A stretch of DNA of 48,433 nucleotides from Jiangella asiatica (GTDB lineage: Bacteria; Actinomycetota; Actinomycetes; Jiangellales; Jiangellaceae), in the NCBI RefSeq assembly GCF_004349065.1, contig NZ_SMKZ01000051.1, positions 1 to 48,433 of the forward strand, written 5' to 3'. Numbering within the stretch: the stretch's first letter is position 1; every line of letters starts with the position of its first letter. The notes under the pieces are model-generated. The model searched no databases, was not told where the DNA came from, and saw nothing but the letters and a program-made list of their open reading frames with translations. Below are positions 36,372 through 44,827 of this stretch, piece by piece. The position numbers and the translations under genes were made by a program.

Positions 36372-37022
36372 CTAGGTGGCCGCGGCCGCCGGCCTCGACC
36401 GGTCGGTGAGCATGTGCACGGCGAGCGCGGCGAGGACCGAGCCCATCACGAACCGCTGCGCCCGCAACCAGACCGGCCGCCGGCTCAGGAACGACGCCAG
36501 GGATCCGGCCGTGAGCACGATCAGGGCGTTCACCGTCAGAGCCACCACGATCTGGACAAGCCCGAGCACGACGCTCTGGGTTGCGACGCTACCCCGCGAG
36601 GGGTCGACGAACTGCGGCAGGAGCGAGACGTACAGGATCGCGATCTTCGGGTTGAGCAGGTTGGTCACCAGGCCCATCGTGAACAGCCGGCGCGGCCCGT
36701 CCGGCGGCAGCGGTTTCGGCGAGAACACGGAATCGCCTCCGGGCCGCAATGCCTTCCACGCCAGCCACAGCAGGTAGACCGCTCCAGCCACCTTGAGCGC
36801 CGTGTACAGCGCCGGCACCAGGGTGAACACCGCCGCGATGCCGACCGCGGCGGCCAGCAGGTACACGAAGAAGCCGGCAGCCACACCGGTCAGCGAGATC
36901 AGGCCCGCCCGCCGGCCCTGGGTCACCGATCGCGACACAAGGTAGATCATGTTCGGCCCGGGCGTGAGTACCAGCCCGAGGGCGACGGCCGCGATGCCGA
37001 GGAGAGCATTCGTGGTGACCAT
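36372..37022 (-). CDS. LysE/RhtB family amino-acid exporter
   Basis: The 216-residue protein has six hydrophobic segments. Family marks are LVLTPGPNMIYLVSRSVTQGRRAGL near residue 20 and FTMGLVTNLLNPKIAILYVSLLPQFVDP near 115. These proteins export amino acids or homoserine lactone-like molecules; the substrate is not deducible. It is convergent with the reductase-like gene. Confidence 0.92.
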   Translation of the reverse strand: MVTTNALLGIAAVALGLVLTPGPNMIYLVSRSVTQGRRAGLISLTGVAAGFFVYLLAAAVGIAAVFTLVPALYTALKVAGAVYLLWLAWKALRPGGDSVFSPKPLPPDGPRRLFTMGLVTNLLNPKIAILYVSLLPQFVDPSRGSVATQSVVLGLVQIVVALTVNALIVLTAGSLASFLSRRPVWLRAQRFVMGSVLAALAVHMLTDRSRPAAAAT

Positions 37023-37084
37023 GACGGCTCCAACCTCGCGGCGACGCCGTGCATTCCAGTCCCCGTTGATCGGCAGGCGAGTGC

Positions 37085-37783
37085 CTACGCGCGGCGGCGA
37101 CGGTCGAGCAGCGGCACCGCGACACCGCCGGCGAGCAGCGCGAGCCCGATCGCCAGCAGCGGGCCCGGCCCCGCACCGGTGTCGGGCAGGTCCCCGTCGC
37201 CGGTGCCACCGGCCCCGGCGCCGCCATCGTCGGACCCGCTACCGTCCTCGGATCCGTCGTCGATGTCGCCGCCGTCCTCCGAACCACCGTCTTCGGAGCC
37301 GCCTGGGGCCGCGGTGATGGTGCAGTCCGCCGACACGGTCCGGCCGGACGCGAACTCGTCGCTGGCGGCGACCGTGAGCTCGACGTCGAACGAACCGATG
37401 CCGTCGACCTCCTCGAACGGCTGCGCGAGCCCTTCGCCGTACGACGGTGGGTTCGACGAGATCCAGACCGACGAGCCGGTGCTGCCTTCCATGTCCGCGC
37501 CGCCGAGGCACGGCGTGGGCTGCTGACCGGGGCCGGTGTTGACGCACACGACGACGTAGATGCCCGTGGCGAGGTCGAAACCCTCGCCACGGATCGTGAC
37601 GGTTTCGCCCGCGGGGTCCAAGCCGTCCACCGTCGACACGGTGATCGTCTGACCCTCCGGGCCGCTGGCGGTCGCGGCCCCTCGCGGTCTCCGCGACGCT
37701 CAGCGAGCCCCCGACCGCCAGAACCACCCCACAGCCATGACCAATCGACGGCGACGTCTGCGCCGCCCGGTCCCGATCGACAT
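37085..37783 (-). pseudogene. LPXTG-anchored surface protein related to the HtaA-associated domain (two compensating frameshifts in the signal peptide)
   Basis: From ATG 37783 (AGGTAGGA upstream) the frame stops at 37700-37702, but the protein resumes downstream to 37085. A -1 shift in the GGGG at 37727-37730 and a +1 shift in the GGGG at 37678-37681 restore a signal peptide (MAVGVVLAVGGSLSVAETARA) in line with the domain. That domain (GLDPAGETVTIRGEGF ... GIYVVVCVNTG ... WISSNPPSYGEGLAQPF) matches my memory of the Ig-like domain that accompanies heme-binding HtaA in actinobacteria. A Glu/Asp/Gly/Ser linker and LPDTG, hydrophobic segment and RRRR make a complete sortase signal. It is divergent from heme oxygenase across two iron boxes. 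It may be intact in reality if the G-run lengths are errors. Confidence 0.72.
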
Positions 37784-37839
37784 GTCCTACCTTTTCAGCG
37801 TGATGTCGGATTCAGCGGATCACGGGTGACACTATCGTG

Positions 37840-37878
37840 ATAGGTAAGGCATACCTAGATTGGGGTAGGCAATCCTAA
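37840..37878. promoter_or_regulatory. Two adjacent IdeR/DmdR1/DtxR iron boxes
   Basis: Against the consensus TTAGGTTAGGCTAACCTAA, the 19-mer at 37840-37858 matches 14 positions and that at 37860-37878 matches 15. They lie head to tail in the 140-bp divergent region between the surface protein and heme oxygenase. Iron-loaded IdeR/DmdR1 should repress both genes. Confidence 0.85.
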
Positions 37879-37923
37879 GCAGGCATACTGAAGGTAGCAA
37901 GACCCGCGACCGGAGGAGAATCC

Positions 37924-38601
37924 GTGCCAGCGATCAGCAGCCACGCCGATGCCGAGTACCGAACGTTCTCCCAGACGCTGCGCGAACGCAGCTGGCCGTT
38001 GCACGACGAGGCCAACGGGACAGGATTCATCTCCGCGCTGATGGGCGGCCGGATGAGCCGCGACGGCTACGCGGCCATGGTCACCCAGCACCTGTTCGTC
38101 TACGAGGCGCTCGAGTCGGTCGCCGCCGGGATGCGCGACGACCTGATCGCCGGGCCGTTCGTCACCGACGACCTCACCCGCGTGCCGGCGCTGCGGACCG
38201 ACCTGGCCCACCTGCTCGGGCCGGACGCCCTCGACAGCCTCGAGCCGCTCGCGTCGACCCGCAGATACGCCGAGCGCATCCGCGAGACCGCCCAGTGGCC
38301 GGGCGGGTTCGTCGCCCACCACTACACCCGCTACCTGGGCGACCTGTCCGGCGGCCTGGCCGTCGGCACGATCGTCTCGCGCACGTACGGCTTCGCCCCC
38401 GGCGGCGACGGGGTCAGGTTCTACAGCTTCGAGCGGATCCCGAAGCCGCGGCCGTTCAAGGACGCCTACCGGGCCCGGCTCGACGCCGCACCGTGGAACC
38501 CCGAGGAGCGCGAGCGCGTCCTCGACGAGGTGCTCACGGCCTATCGGTTGAACATCGAGGTCTTCGCCGAGCTCGCCAGGGCCTACCCCGCGGCCCGCTG
38601 A
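37924..38601 (+). CDS. Heme oxygenase (biliverdin-producing, HmuO type)
   Basis: This 225-residue enzyme opens heme to biliverdin, CO and Fe(II). The proximal ligand is His27 in WPLHDEA, and the distal helix has the conserved GDLSGG at 139-144 within YTRYLGDLSGGLAVGTIV; YSFERIPKPRPFKDAYR is also typical. GTG at 37924 is preceded by GGAGGAG. Two iron boxes lie just upstream, so it should be expressed under iron limitation to recover iron from heme. After its stop the same frame stays open for 40 codons that encode a lipoprotein-like peptide. Confidence 0.94.
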   Translation: MPAISSHADAEYRTFSQTLRERSWPLHDEANGTGFISALMGGRMSRDGYAAMVTQHLFVYEALESVAAGMRDDLIAGPFVTDDLTRVPALRTDLAHLLGPDALDSLEPLASTRRYAERIRETAQWPGGFVAHHYTRYLGDLSGGLAVGTIVSRTYGFAPGGDGVRFYSFERIPKPRPFKDAYRARLDAAPWNPEERERVLDEVLTAYRLNIEVFAELARAYPAAR

Positions 38602-38724
38602 CGTGGCCCGGGTCCGCTCCTCGGCGCCGTCGCCGTCGTGGTCGCCTTGGCTGGGTGCGCCGTGCCGGCCGACGACGACGGCGCCCGCTCGGCCACCGCG
38701 GTGGTGGACGACCCGCGCCGCTGA
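38602..38724 (+). pseudogene. Lipoprotein signal remnant in frame after the heme oxygenase stop
   Basis: Directly after the heme oxygenase TGA, the same frame encodes PLLGAVAVVVALAGCAVPADDDGA and ends at 38724. This is a hydrophobic segment with a perfect lipobox (LAGC) and a very short acidic tail. No start codon serves this frame upstream of the hydrophobic part. A GTG at 38603 in the next frame would join it if one base were added near 38614, giving about 41 residues. It may be a decayed or miscalled small lipoprotein, or chance. Confidence 0.35.
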
Positions 38725-38748
38725 CCGGTGCGGTGGCAGGATGATGCG

Positions 38749-39585
38749 ATGCCGCCGCTGCGCATCGCCGTCACCCAGCCCGCCATCGCCGCCGACGTCG
38801 CCGAGAACGGCCGCCGGGTGCGCTCGCTGCTCCGGTCCGCGGCCGGTGCCGGAGCCCGACTGGTGCAGTTCCCAGAGGGCATGCTCTCCGGCTACGCGAA
38901 GGCACAGGTGCGCGACTGGGCGGACGTCGATTGGGAGCTGGTGCGCGCCGAGCTGTCGCTGACCATGGAGGTGGCCGCGGAGCTGCGGGTGTGGGTGGTG
39001 CTCGGATCCGCGCACCAGCTGACGCCGCCGAACCGGCCGCACAACAGCCTGTACGTCATCTCCGATCAGGGCCGCCTGGTCGACCGCTACGACAAGCGGC
39101 TGTGCTCCAACACCGAGATCACCCGCTTCTACTCACCCGGCTTCCGGCCGGTCGTCTTCGACGTCGACGGGTTCAGGTTCGGCTGCGCGATCTGCATCGA
39201 GGTCAACTTCCCGGATCTCTTCGCCGAGTACGAACGGCTGGGCGTCGACTGCGTGCTGCTGTCGGCCTATCCCATCGACGCGATCTTCGCGACGAAGGCC
39301 CGGGCTCACGCGGCGATCGAGAGCTACTGGCTGGGGGTCTCAGTGCCGGCACAGTGCGCCGGCCTGATGGCCTCGGAGCTGATCGGCCCGGACGGCGGCA
39401 CCCTGACCCGGGTGTCGGACCCCGACGCCGGCGGCCTGGCCATCGCCGACCTGGACCGTTCGGCGCCGGACCTGCACATCCCGCTGAACCTGGCCCGGCC
39501 CTGGCGCGCGACCGCCCGCGACGGCGAGATCTACCGCTCCCGCCGCGTCGACGACCCACGCAGCACGGACCGCACCTGCGTGTGA
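38749..39585 (+). CDS. Carbon-nitrogen hydrolase (nitrilase superfamily)
   Basis: The 278-residue protein has the Glu-Lys-Cys triad of the nitrilase fold: Glu43 in QFPEGMLSGYA, Lys116 in RYDKRLCS and Cys149 in CAICIEVNFPD. Members hydrolyse nitriles, amides or N-carbamoyl compounds; the length suits an amidase or carbamoylase-type member. ATG at 38749 is chosen because the first strand (LRIAVTQPAI) follows directly; a CAGGAT hexamer ends 6 nt upstream, suggesting a leaderless transcript. There is no clear pathway partner. Confidence 0.9.
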   Translation: MPPLRIAVTQPAIAADVAENGRRVRSLLRSAAGAGARLVQFPEGMLSGYAKAQVRDWADVDWELVRAELSLTMEVAAELRVWVVLGSAHQLTPPNRPHNSLYVISDQGRLVDRYDKRLCSNTEITRFYSPGFRPVVFDVDGFRFGCAICIEVNFPDLFAEYERLGVDCVLLSAYPIDAIFATKARAHAAIESYWLGVSVPAQCAGLMASELIGPDGGTLTRVSDPDAGGLAIADLDRSAPDLHIPLNLARPWRATARDGEIYRSRRVDDPRSTDRTCV

Positions 39586-39707
39586 CAGCGGGCCGATGCG
39601 TCCCCACGACCCACCCCACCGCGGGAACGAGCTCAGGCGATTGTCGGCGTCACAAGGCAGACGTGATCGGCAGGTCGCCCGGAAACCGCGAAGGGAGGTA
39701 CACGGAG

Positions 39708-39803
39708 ATGGCGCTGCACGCCTACGTCGACGAATCGAAGAAGGGCGACGACATCGTCGCGGCAGCTGTGATCACCGACGACGAGGTCGGTGCGGCGCTC
39801 TGA
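39708..39803 (+). pseudogene. Truncated DUF3800-like gene fragment (31 codons)
   Basis: A strong ribosome site (AAGGGAGG) precedes an ATG, and the peptide begins MALHAYVDESKKGDD, the YVDES opening of DUF3800 proteins. It stops after 31 residues; full-length members are about 200 or more. The remainder is absent, replaced by the convergent phosphatase gene 10 bp away. It is probably the remnant of a deleted accessory gene. Confidence 0.55.
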
Positions 39804-39813
39804 CCACCACCGC

Positions 39814-40227
39814 TCAGCGGACCGAGCGCAGCCAGAGCCGCTGCAGTGGCGTCTCCACGGCGTGCGGGTTGTAGTTCGCCCGGATCCAGCCGACGGCCTC
39901 CGTGGCCGGCACCCCGTCCAGGATGGCCATCGCGGCGAGCGCGGTGCCGGTGCGCCCGCGCCCGCCCTTGCAGGTGACCTCGACCCGCTCACCGTCACAC
40001 GCCCGGCGGTACGCCCCGCGCAGAGCGTCCAGCGCGTCGGCGCGGTCCTTGGGGATCCAGAAGTCCGGCCAGTCGATCCGGCGGTGCGGCCACGCCGGGA
40101 TCGGTCCACTCGCCAACACGAGCGCGAAGTCGGCCGGACTGACGGCGTCGCCGATCCGACGGCCACGGAGGATCACCCCCGACGGCAGCGTGACGAGTCC
40201 GTGTTTGTCGAGCCAGCCATCGGTCAT
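39814..40227 (-). CDS. Protein-tyrosine-phosphatase-like protein (CX5R)
   Basis: The 137-residue protein has the phosphatase loop VTCKGGRGRTGTALAAMA, with nucleophile Cys86 and Arg92 in C-x5-R, followed by an alpha helix as in dual-specificity or prokaryotic tyrosine phosphatases. The general acid may be an aspartate in the WPDFWIPKD loop. It is downstream of and coupled to the EamA transporter (ATGA at 40224-40227). The substrate is unknown. Confidence 0.82.
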   Translation of the reverse strand: MTDGWLDKHGLVTLPSGVILRGRRIGDAVSPADFALVLASGPIPAWPHRRIDWPDFWIPKDRADALDALRGAYRRACDGERVEVTCKGGRGRTGTALAAMAILDGVPATEAVGWIRANYNPHAVETPLQRLWLRSVR

Positions 40228-41177
40228 GCCGCCGATTCTGCGGGAACGGCCTGCGGCGCGGAGGGGTCGACGCGTCCGCCGTCCGCGAACTCGCCCGCTC
40301 GCGGCGCGCGCCGCAGCCCGACGACGATGCCGGCACCGCACAGCAACGCACCGCCCAGCACCGTCGGCGACCAACCGGACGTCCCGGCGACGACGCCGGC
40401 CAGCACCCCGGCGATCGGCATCACGCCTGCGAACAGCCCGGCCCGGTCCGCACCCAGGCGCACCACGCCGCCGTACCAGAGCAGGAACGCGATCGCGGTC
40501 GTGCAGACCGCGAGGAAGGCCAGCGTGGCCGCCTCGGACACCGTCGGCACGACGAGGTCGGCGCCGGGTTCCAGGACGGCGAGCCCGGCCAGGAGCGGCA
40601 CCGCCACCAGGCACACCGCACCGGAGACCTGCAACGGGCTCAGCTCGCGTAGCAGCGGGACGGCCAGCAGCGTGAACGCGGCCTCGCACAGCAGGAACCC
40701 GACGGCGTAGGGGACCGCGCCCAGCGGGGCCGTCGTCGCGCCCTGGACGACGAGGATGCCGGCCACCACGACGACGCTGCCCGCCACGGTGCGGCCGTGG
40801 ATTCGTCCGCCGTCGAACAGCGGGCCGGCCAGCGCCAGCACCAGCGGCGTAGCGCCGATCACAGCGGCGAGGAAGGCAGGGTCGGACCGGGCGGAGCCCT
40901 CGATCAGGAGCCAGTTGAACGCGGCCAGCCCGGTCCCGGCCAACAACACCAACCGGCCGAGCTGCGCCAGCCGTGGCCGCGGGACGGGCACGCCGCGCGC
41001 GTGCATGACGCCGAGCAGGACCAGCCCGGCCAGCAGGTAGCGCCACGCCTGGCCGGCCAGCACCGGGTAGTCCACCAGCAACGGCGCCAGTGCGATGGAC
41101 GTGCCCACGACCGTCATCCCGACGGTGCAGGCCAACGCCCCGCCGGTGGTCGGGTGCAGGCTCGCGGATCGGATCAT
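40224..41177 (-). CDS. EamA/DMT-family transporter
   Basis: The 317-residue protein has ten predicted membrane segments in two repeated halves, the EamA (DMT) layout, with a 5-segment break near residue 150. It is divergent from a MocR-type regulator whose likely operators lie in the 66-bp shared promoter; MocR proteins often control a divergent transporter. The substrate (amino acid, amine or vitamin-like compound) is not deducible. A CAGGAT hexamer ends 7 nt before the ATG, suggesting leaderless translation. Confidence 0.88.
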   Translation of the reverse strand: MIRSASLHPTTGGALACTVGMTVVGTSIALAPLLVDYPVLAGQAWRYLLAGLVLLGVMHARGVPVPRPRLAQLGRLVLLAGTGLAAFNWLLIEGSARSDPAFLAAVIGATPLVLALAGPLFDGGRIHGRTVAGSVVVVAGILVVQGATTAPLGAVPYAVGFLLCEAAFTLLAVPLLRELSPLQVSGAVCLVAVPLLAGLAVLEPGADLVVPTVSEAATLAFLAVCTTAIAFLLWYGGVVRLGADRAGLFAGVMPIAGVLAGVVAGTSGWSPTVLGGALLCGAGIVVGLRRAPRAGEFADGGRVDPSAPQAVPAESAA

Positions 41178-41192
41178 GGCGACGATCCTGAC

Positions 41193-41246
41193 CCAGTGAC
41201 TGGCCTATGGACAGGGCCAGTTCCGAGCTGATTCACTGGGCCAGTG
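41193..41246. promoter_or_regulatory. Candidate MocR operators in the divergent promoter
   Basis: Palindromes CCAGTGACTGG (41193-41203) and CACTGGGCCAGTG (41234-41246) have centres 42 bp apart (four turns), with a half-site GGGCCAGT at 41214 between. The second includes the GTG start of the MocR gene. Paired sites of this kind suit autoregulation by a dimeric MocR protein. Confidence 0.55.
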
Positions 41247-42542
41247 GCATCCGACAGCGCTGCCGAGCTGGTCGCCTCCTGGGGGCCGGCCCCGGCCACC
41301 GGCAAGGCGTCCTGGCTGCGCGCGCGGCTCATCGACGCGGTCCTGGGCGGTCGCCTGCTGCCCGGGACCGTCCTACCCGGCGCCCGCGACCTCGCCCACG
41401 CGGTGGGTGTCGCCCGCGGGACCGCCGACACGGTCTACGCCCAGCTCGTCGACGAGGGGTTCATCGACTCCCGGCCGCGACGGCGACCGGTGGTGGCCGG
41501 CGGCCCGGGCCGCGACGCACCGGCCCTCGCACCGCCCGTGTCGGCCGCGCCGCCGCCGACACCCGGGGTTCCCGACAGCGCGCTGTTCCCGCATCGCGCC
41601 TGGTCCGCGGCGTCCCGGGCAGCACTGGCCGGGCTGTCGGCGGGCGATCTCGGCTACCCCGACCCGGCCGGACACCCGCGGCTGCGAGCCCGGCTCGCGG
41701 AGTGGCTGGGCCGCACCCGCGGCGTCTCGGCCACGCCGGACCAGGTGCACGTCACCGCCGGCGTCTCCCATGCCCTGTGGCTCCTGACGACGACGCTGTC
41801 GGCCAGCTCCTGGGCCGTCGAGCTGCCGTGCTCACCGGGCACCACGCACCACCTGCTCCGTCGCCCGGTGAACGTCGAGTACATCCCCGTCGACGGCGAT
41901 GGGCTCGACCCGGCGCTGATCCCGGCCAACGTCGGCGCCGTGCTGGTGACACCCAGCCACCAGTACCCCACCGGAGTCCAGCTGTCACCATCCCGCCGGC
42001 GCACGCTGGTCGACTCGTGCCGCGCCGCCGGCCGGTGGATCGTCGAGGACGACTACGACTCGCACCTGGCCGCCCCCGGCGTCGTCCCGGCTGCCGTCCA
42101 GGCGCTGGCGCCCGACCTCGTCGTGCTGACCGGGTCGCTGTCGAAGCTGCTGGCACCCGGATTGCGGATGGGCTGGATCGTCGCGCCGCCGATGGTCGCG
42201 GCTCGGCTGCGCCAGCAGCGACAGGAATCCGACCTCGGGGTGTCGACGGTGCTGCAGCTGACGGTGGCCGAGCTCATCGCGTCCGGAGGGATGGACCAGC
42301 ACCTGCGCCGGGCCCGGCGCGAGTACGATCGGCGCCGGGAGCTGCTGGCCGGCCGGACGGCGCGGTCCGGGCTGCCGCTGGAGGGCGCGCCGGTCGGGGT
42401 GCACGCCTTCGCCCGGACCAGACGGGGCGACAGCGGCCAGGCGGCGTTGATGCGAAAGATGACGAACGCCGGAGTGCCGGCCGTCGCAATTGACGACGAC
42501 CGGCACTCCGGCGTGGTGATCTCGGTGGCGGCCGCCCGGTAG
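41244..42542 (+). CDS. MocR-type (GntR/aminotransferase fusion) transcriptional regulator
   Basis: The protein has 432 residues. The N-terminal GntR winged helix (about 20-90) reads LRARLIDAVLGGRLLPGTVLPGARDLAHAVGVARGTADTVYAQL. The C-terminal PLP-fold domain has VEDDYDSHL (PLP aspartate region) and LVVLTGSLSKLLAPGLRMGW, where the Lys in SLSK would hold PLP. MocR proteins sense PLP or amines bound to it and control vitamin B6, GABA or amino-acid genes. There is no pdx gene here, so the divergent EamA transporter is the best candidate target. GTG at 41244 has no ribosome site. Confidence 0.93.
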   Translation: MASDSAAELVASWGPAPATGKASWLRARLIDAVLGGRLLPGTVLPGARDLAHAVGVARGTADTVYAQLVDEGFIDSRPRRRPVVAGGPGRDAPALAPPVSAAPPPTPGVPDSALFPHRAWSAASRAALAGLSAGDLGYPDPAGHPRLRARLAEWLGRTRGVSATPDQVHVTAGVSHALWLLTTTLSASSWAVELPCSPGTTHHLLRRPVNVEYIPVDGDGLDPALIPANVGAVLVTPSHQYPTGVQLSPSRRRTLVDSCRAAGRWIVEDDYDSHLAAPGVVPAAVQALAPDLVVLTGSLSKLLAPGLRMGWIVAPPMVAARLRQQRQESDLGVSTVLQLTVAELIASGGMDQHLRRARREYDRRRELLAGRTARSGLPLEGAPVGVHAFARTRRGDSGQAALMRKMTNAGVPAVAIDDDRHSGVVISVAAAR

Positions 42543-42568
42543 GTCAGACCCACCGGGCGGCACACCGG

Positions 42569-44827
42569 TCAGACGGCTGCCTGCTCCCGAGCGGGCTCCT
42601 CGTCGCCGATGACGGTGGAACGACGCTTCGAGAACCAGACCGCCGCGACGATGATCACGACGGCGACGATGGCGATCGTGTACCGCAGCGCGTCGTTCTC
42701 GTCAGCCCCGACGCTCATCGACACGATGGCCGGTGCGATCAGCACGGAGACCAGGTTCATGACCTTGATCAGCGGGTTGATCGCCGGGCCGGCGGTGTCT
42801 TTGAACGGGTCGCCCACGGTGTCGCCGATGACGGTTGCGTCGTGCGCGGCCGACCCCTTGCCGCCGTGCCGGCCGTCCTCGACCAGCTTCTTCGAGTTGT
42901 CCCACGCACCACCGGAGTTGGCCAGGAACACGGCCATCAGCACACCGGTCGCGATGGCGCCGGCCAGGTAACCGGCCAGCGGGCCGGTGCCCAGACCGAA
43001 GCCGACGGCGATCGGGGCCATCGCCGCGAGCAGGCCGGGCGTGGCCAGCTCGCGCAGGGAGTCCCGGGTGACGATGTCGACGACGCGGCCGTAGGCCGGA
43101 GTGGTGGTGCCGGCCATGATGCCTGGGTCCTCGCGGAACTGGCGACGGACCTCGAACACGACCGCACCGGCCGCCCGGCCGACGGCGTTGATCGCCAGGC
43201 CCGAGAACAGGAACACTACGGCGGCACCAATGATCACACCGACCAGCACGTTCGGTGAGACGATCGCCAGCAGGAACGAGTCGTCTCCGGAGATGTCGCC
43301 GGCGACGTTGCGGATCTCCCGCTCGATGGCATCCATGTACGAGCCGAACAGCGCGGTCGCGGCCAGCACCGCCGTCGCGATCGCGATGCCCTTGGTGATG
43401 GCCTTCGTGGTGTTGCCGACCGCGTCCAGCTCGGTGAGGATCTGCGCGCCCTCGCCGTCGACGTCGCCGGACATCTCGGCGATGCCCTGGGCGTTGTCGG
43501 AGACCGGACCGAAGGTGTCCATCGCGACGATGACGCCTACCGTGGTCAGTAGGCCGGTGCCAGCTACCGCGATGAGGAACAGCGACAGCACGACCGAGCC
43601 GGCACCCAGCAGGAACGCGCCGTAGACGGCGGCGCCGATCACCAGGGCGGTGTACACGGCCGACTCCAACCCCAACGCGAAGCCGGACAGGATGACGGTC
43701 GCCGGACCGGTCAGCGACGTACGGCCGACGTCCTGCGTCGGCTTCTTGTCGGTGCCGGTGAAGTAGCCGGTCAGCCACAGGATGATGCCGGCAAGCACGA
43801 TGCCGAGCAGCACCGCTACCGAGGCGAGCACGCGCGGGTCGCCGTCGTGGTCGCCGAGGCCACCGTCGAGCTGGGCGAACGTGTCGGGCAGGTAGGCGAA
43901 CGCCGCGATGGCGCACAACACCGCCGATACCACGGCCGAGATGTAGAACGACCGGTTGATCGTGGTCAGGCCGTTCTCGCCGGGCCGCGGCCGAGTCAGG
44001 TAGATGCCCAGCACCGCGGTGAGCGCTCCGATGGCGGGCACGATCAGCGGAAAGACGAGCCCCTCCTGGCCGAACGCCGCCTGGCCGAGGATCAGGGCGG
44101 CCACCAGCATCACGGCGTACGACTCGAACAGGTCCGCGGCCATGCCGGCACAGTCACCGACGTTGTCGCCCACGTTGTCGGCGATGGTCGCGGCGTTGCG
44201 GGGGTCGTCCTCGGGAATGCCCTGCTCCACCTTGCCGACGAGGTCCGCGCCGACGTCGGCGGCCTTGGTGAAGATCCCGCCGCCGACCCGCATGAACATG
44301 GCCAGCAGCGCCGCGCCGAAGCCGAAGCCCTCGAGCACGGTTGGTGCGTCCTCCTGGTAGGTCAGGACGACGACGGCCGCGCCGAGCAGGCCCAGGCCGA
44401 CGGTGGCCATACCGACCACACCGCCGGTCCGGAACGCCACTCGCATGGCCGGGTCGCGCCCCTCGTCGCGGGCAGCGGCAGCCACCCGGACGTTCGCGCG
44501 CGTCGACAGCCACATGCCGAGATAACCAATGGCGGCAGAGAAAGCGGCACCGACGAGGAAGAACAGGGACCGCCCGAAGCGGACATCAGCGTCCCCGGGC
44601 AGCAGGAAGAGCAGCCCGAACACCAGCACCACGAAGATGCTCAGCGTCCGGAACTGGCGGTTGAGGTAGGCCGCGGCGCCCTCCTGCACGGCGCGCGCGA
44701 TCGTCTTCATGTTCTCGGTGCCCTCACTGGCAGCGAGAACCTCCCGGCGAAACAGCGCCGCCATCGCCAGGGCTGCCACCGCGATCAACGCGACGACAAC
44801 CACGTAGGAGAGGTTGAGCCCGGTCAT
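42569..44827 (-). CDS. hppA: Membrane-bound proton-translocating pyrophosphatase, K+-independent type
   Basis: This 752-residue, about 16-segment enzyme couples pyrophosphate hydrolysis to proton pumping. The substrate motif DVGADLVGKVEQGIPEDDPRN and NVGDNVGDCAGMAADLFES are exact family signatures; the C-terminal DNSKK and GDTVGDPFKDTAGPA also match. The sequence GNTTKAITKG has lysine where K+-dependent enzymes have alanine, so it should be the K+-independent class. ATG at 44827 has AAGGAGG 5-6 nt upstream and overlaps the stop of a candidate small ORF (ATGA). Streptomyces also has an H+-PPase gene next to bldG. Confidence 0.96.
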   Translation of the reverse strand: MTGLNLSYVVVVALIAVAALAMAALFRREVLAASEGTENMKTIARAVQEGAAAYLNRQFRTLSIFVVLVFGLLFLLPGDADVRFGRSLFFLVGAAFSAAIGYLGMWLSTRANVRVAAAARDEGRDPAMRVAFRTGGVVGMATVGLGLLGAAVVVLTYQEDAPTVLEGFGFGAALLAMFMRVGGGIFTKAADVGADLVGKVEQGIPEDDPRNAATIADNVGDNVGDCAGMAADLFESYAVMLVAALILGQAAFGQEGLVFPLIVPAIGALTAVLGIYLTRPRPGENGLTTINRSFYISAVVSAVLCAIAAFAYLPDTFAQLDGGLGDHDGDPRVLASVAVLLGIVLAGIILWLTGYFTGTDKKPTQDVGRTSLTGPATVILSGFALGLESAVYTALVIGAAVYGAFLLGAGSVVLSLFLIAVAGTGLLTTVGVIVAMDTFGPVSDNAQGIAEMSGDVDGEGAQILTELDAVGNTTKAITKGIAIATAVLAATALFGSYMDAIEREIRNVAGDISGDDSFLLAIVSPNVLVGVIIGAAVVFLFSGLAINAVGRAAGAVVFEVRRQFREDPGIMAGTTTPAYGRVVDIVTRDSLRELATPGLLAAMAPIAVGFGLGTGPLAGYLAGAIATGVLMAVFLANSGGAWDNSKKLVEDGRHGGKGSAAHDATVIGDTVGDPFKDTAGPAINPLIKVMNLVSVLIAPAIVSMSVGADENDALRYTIAIVAVVIIVAAVWFSKRRSTVIGDEEPAREQAAV

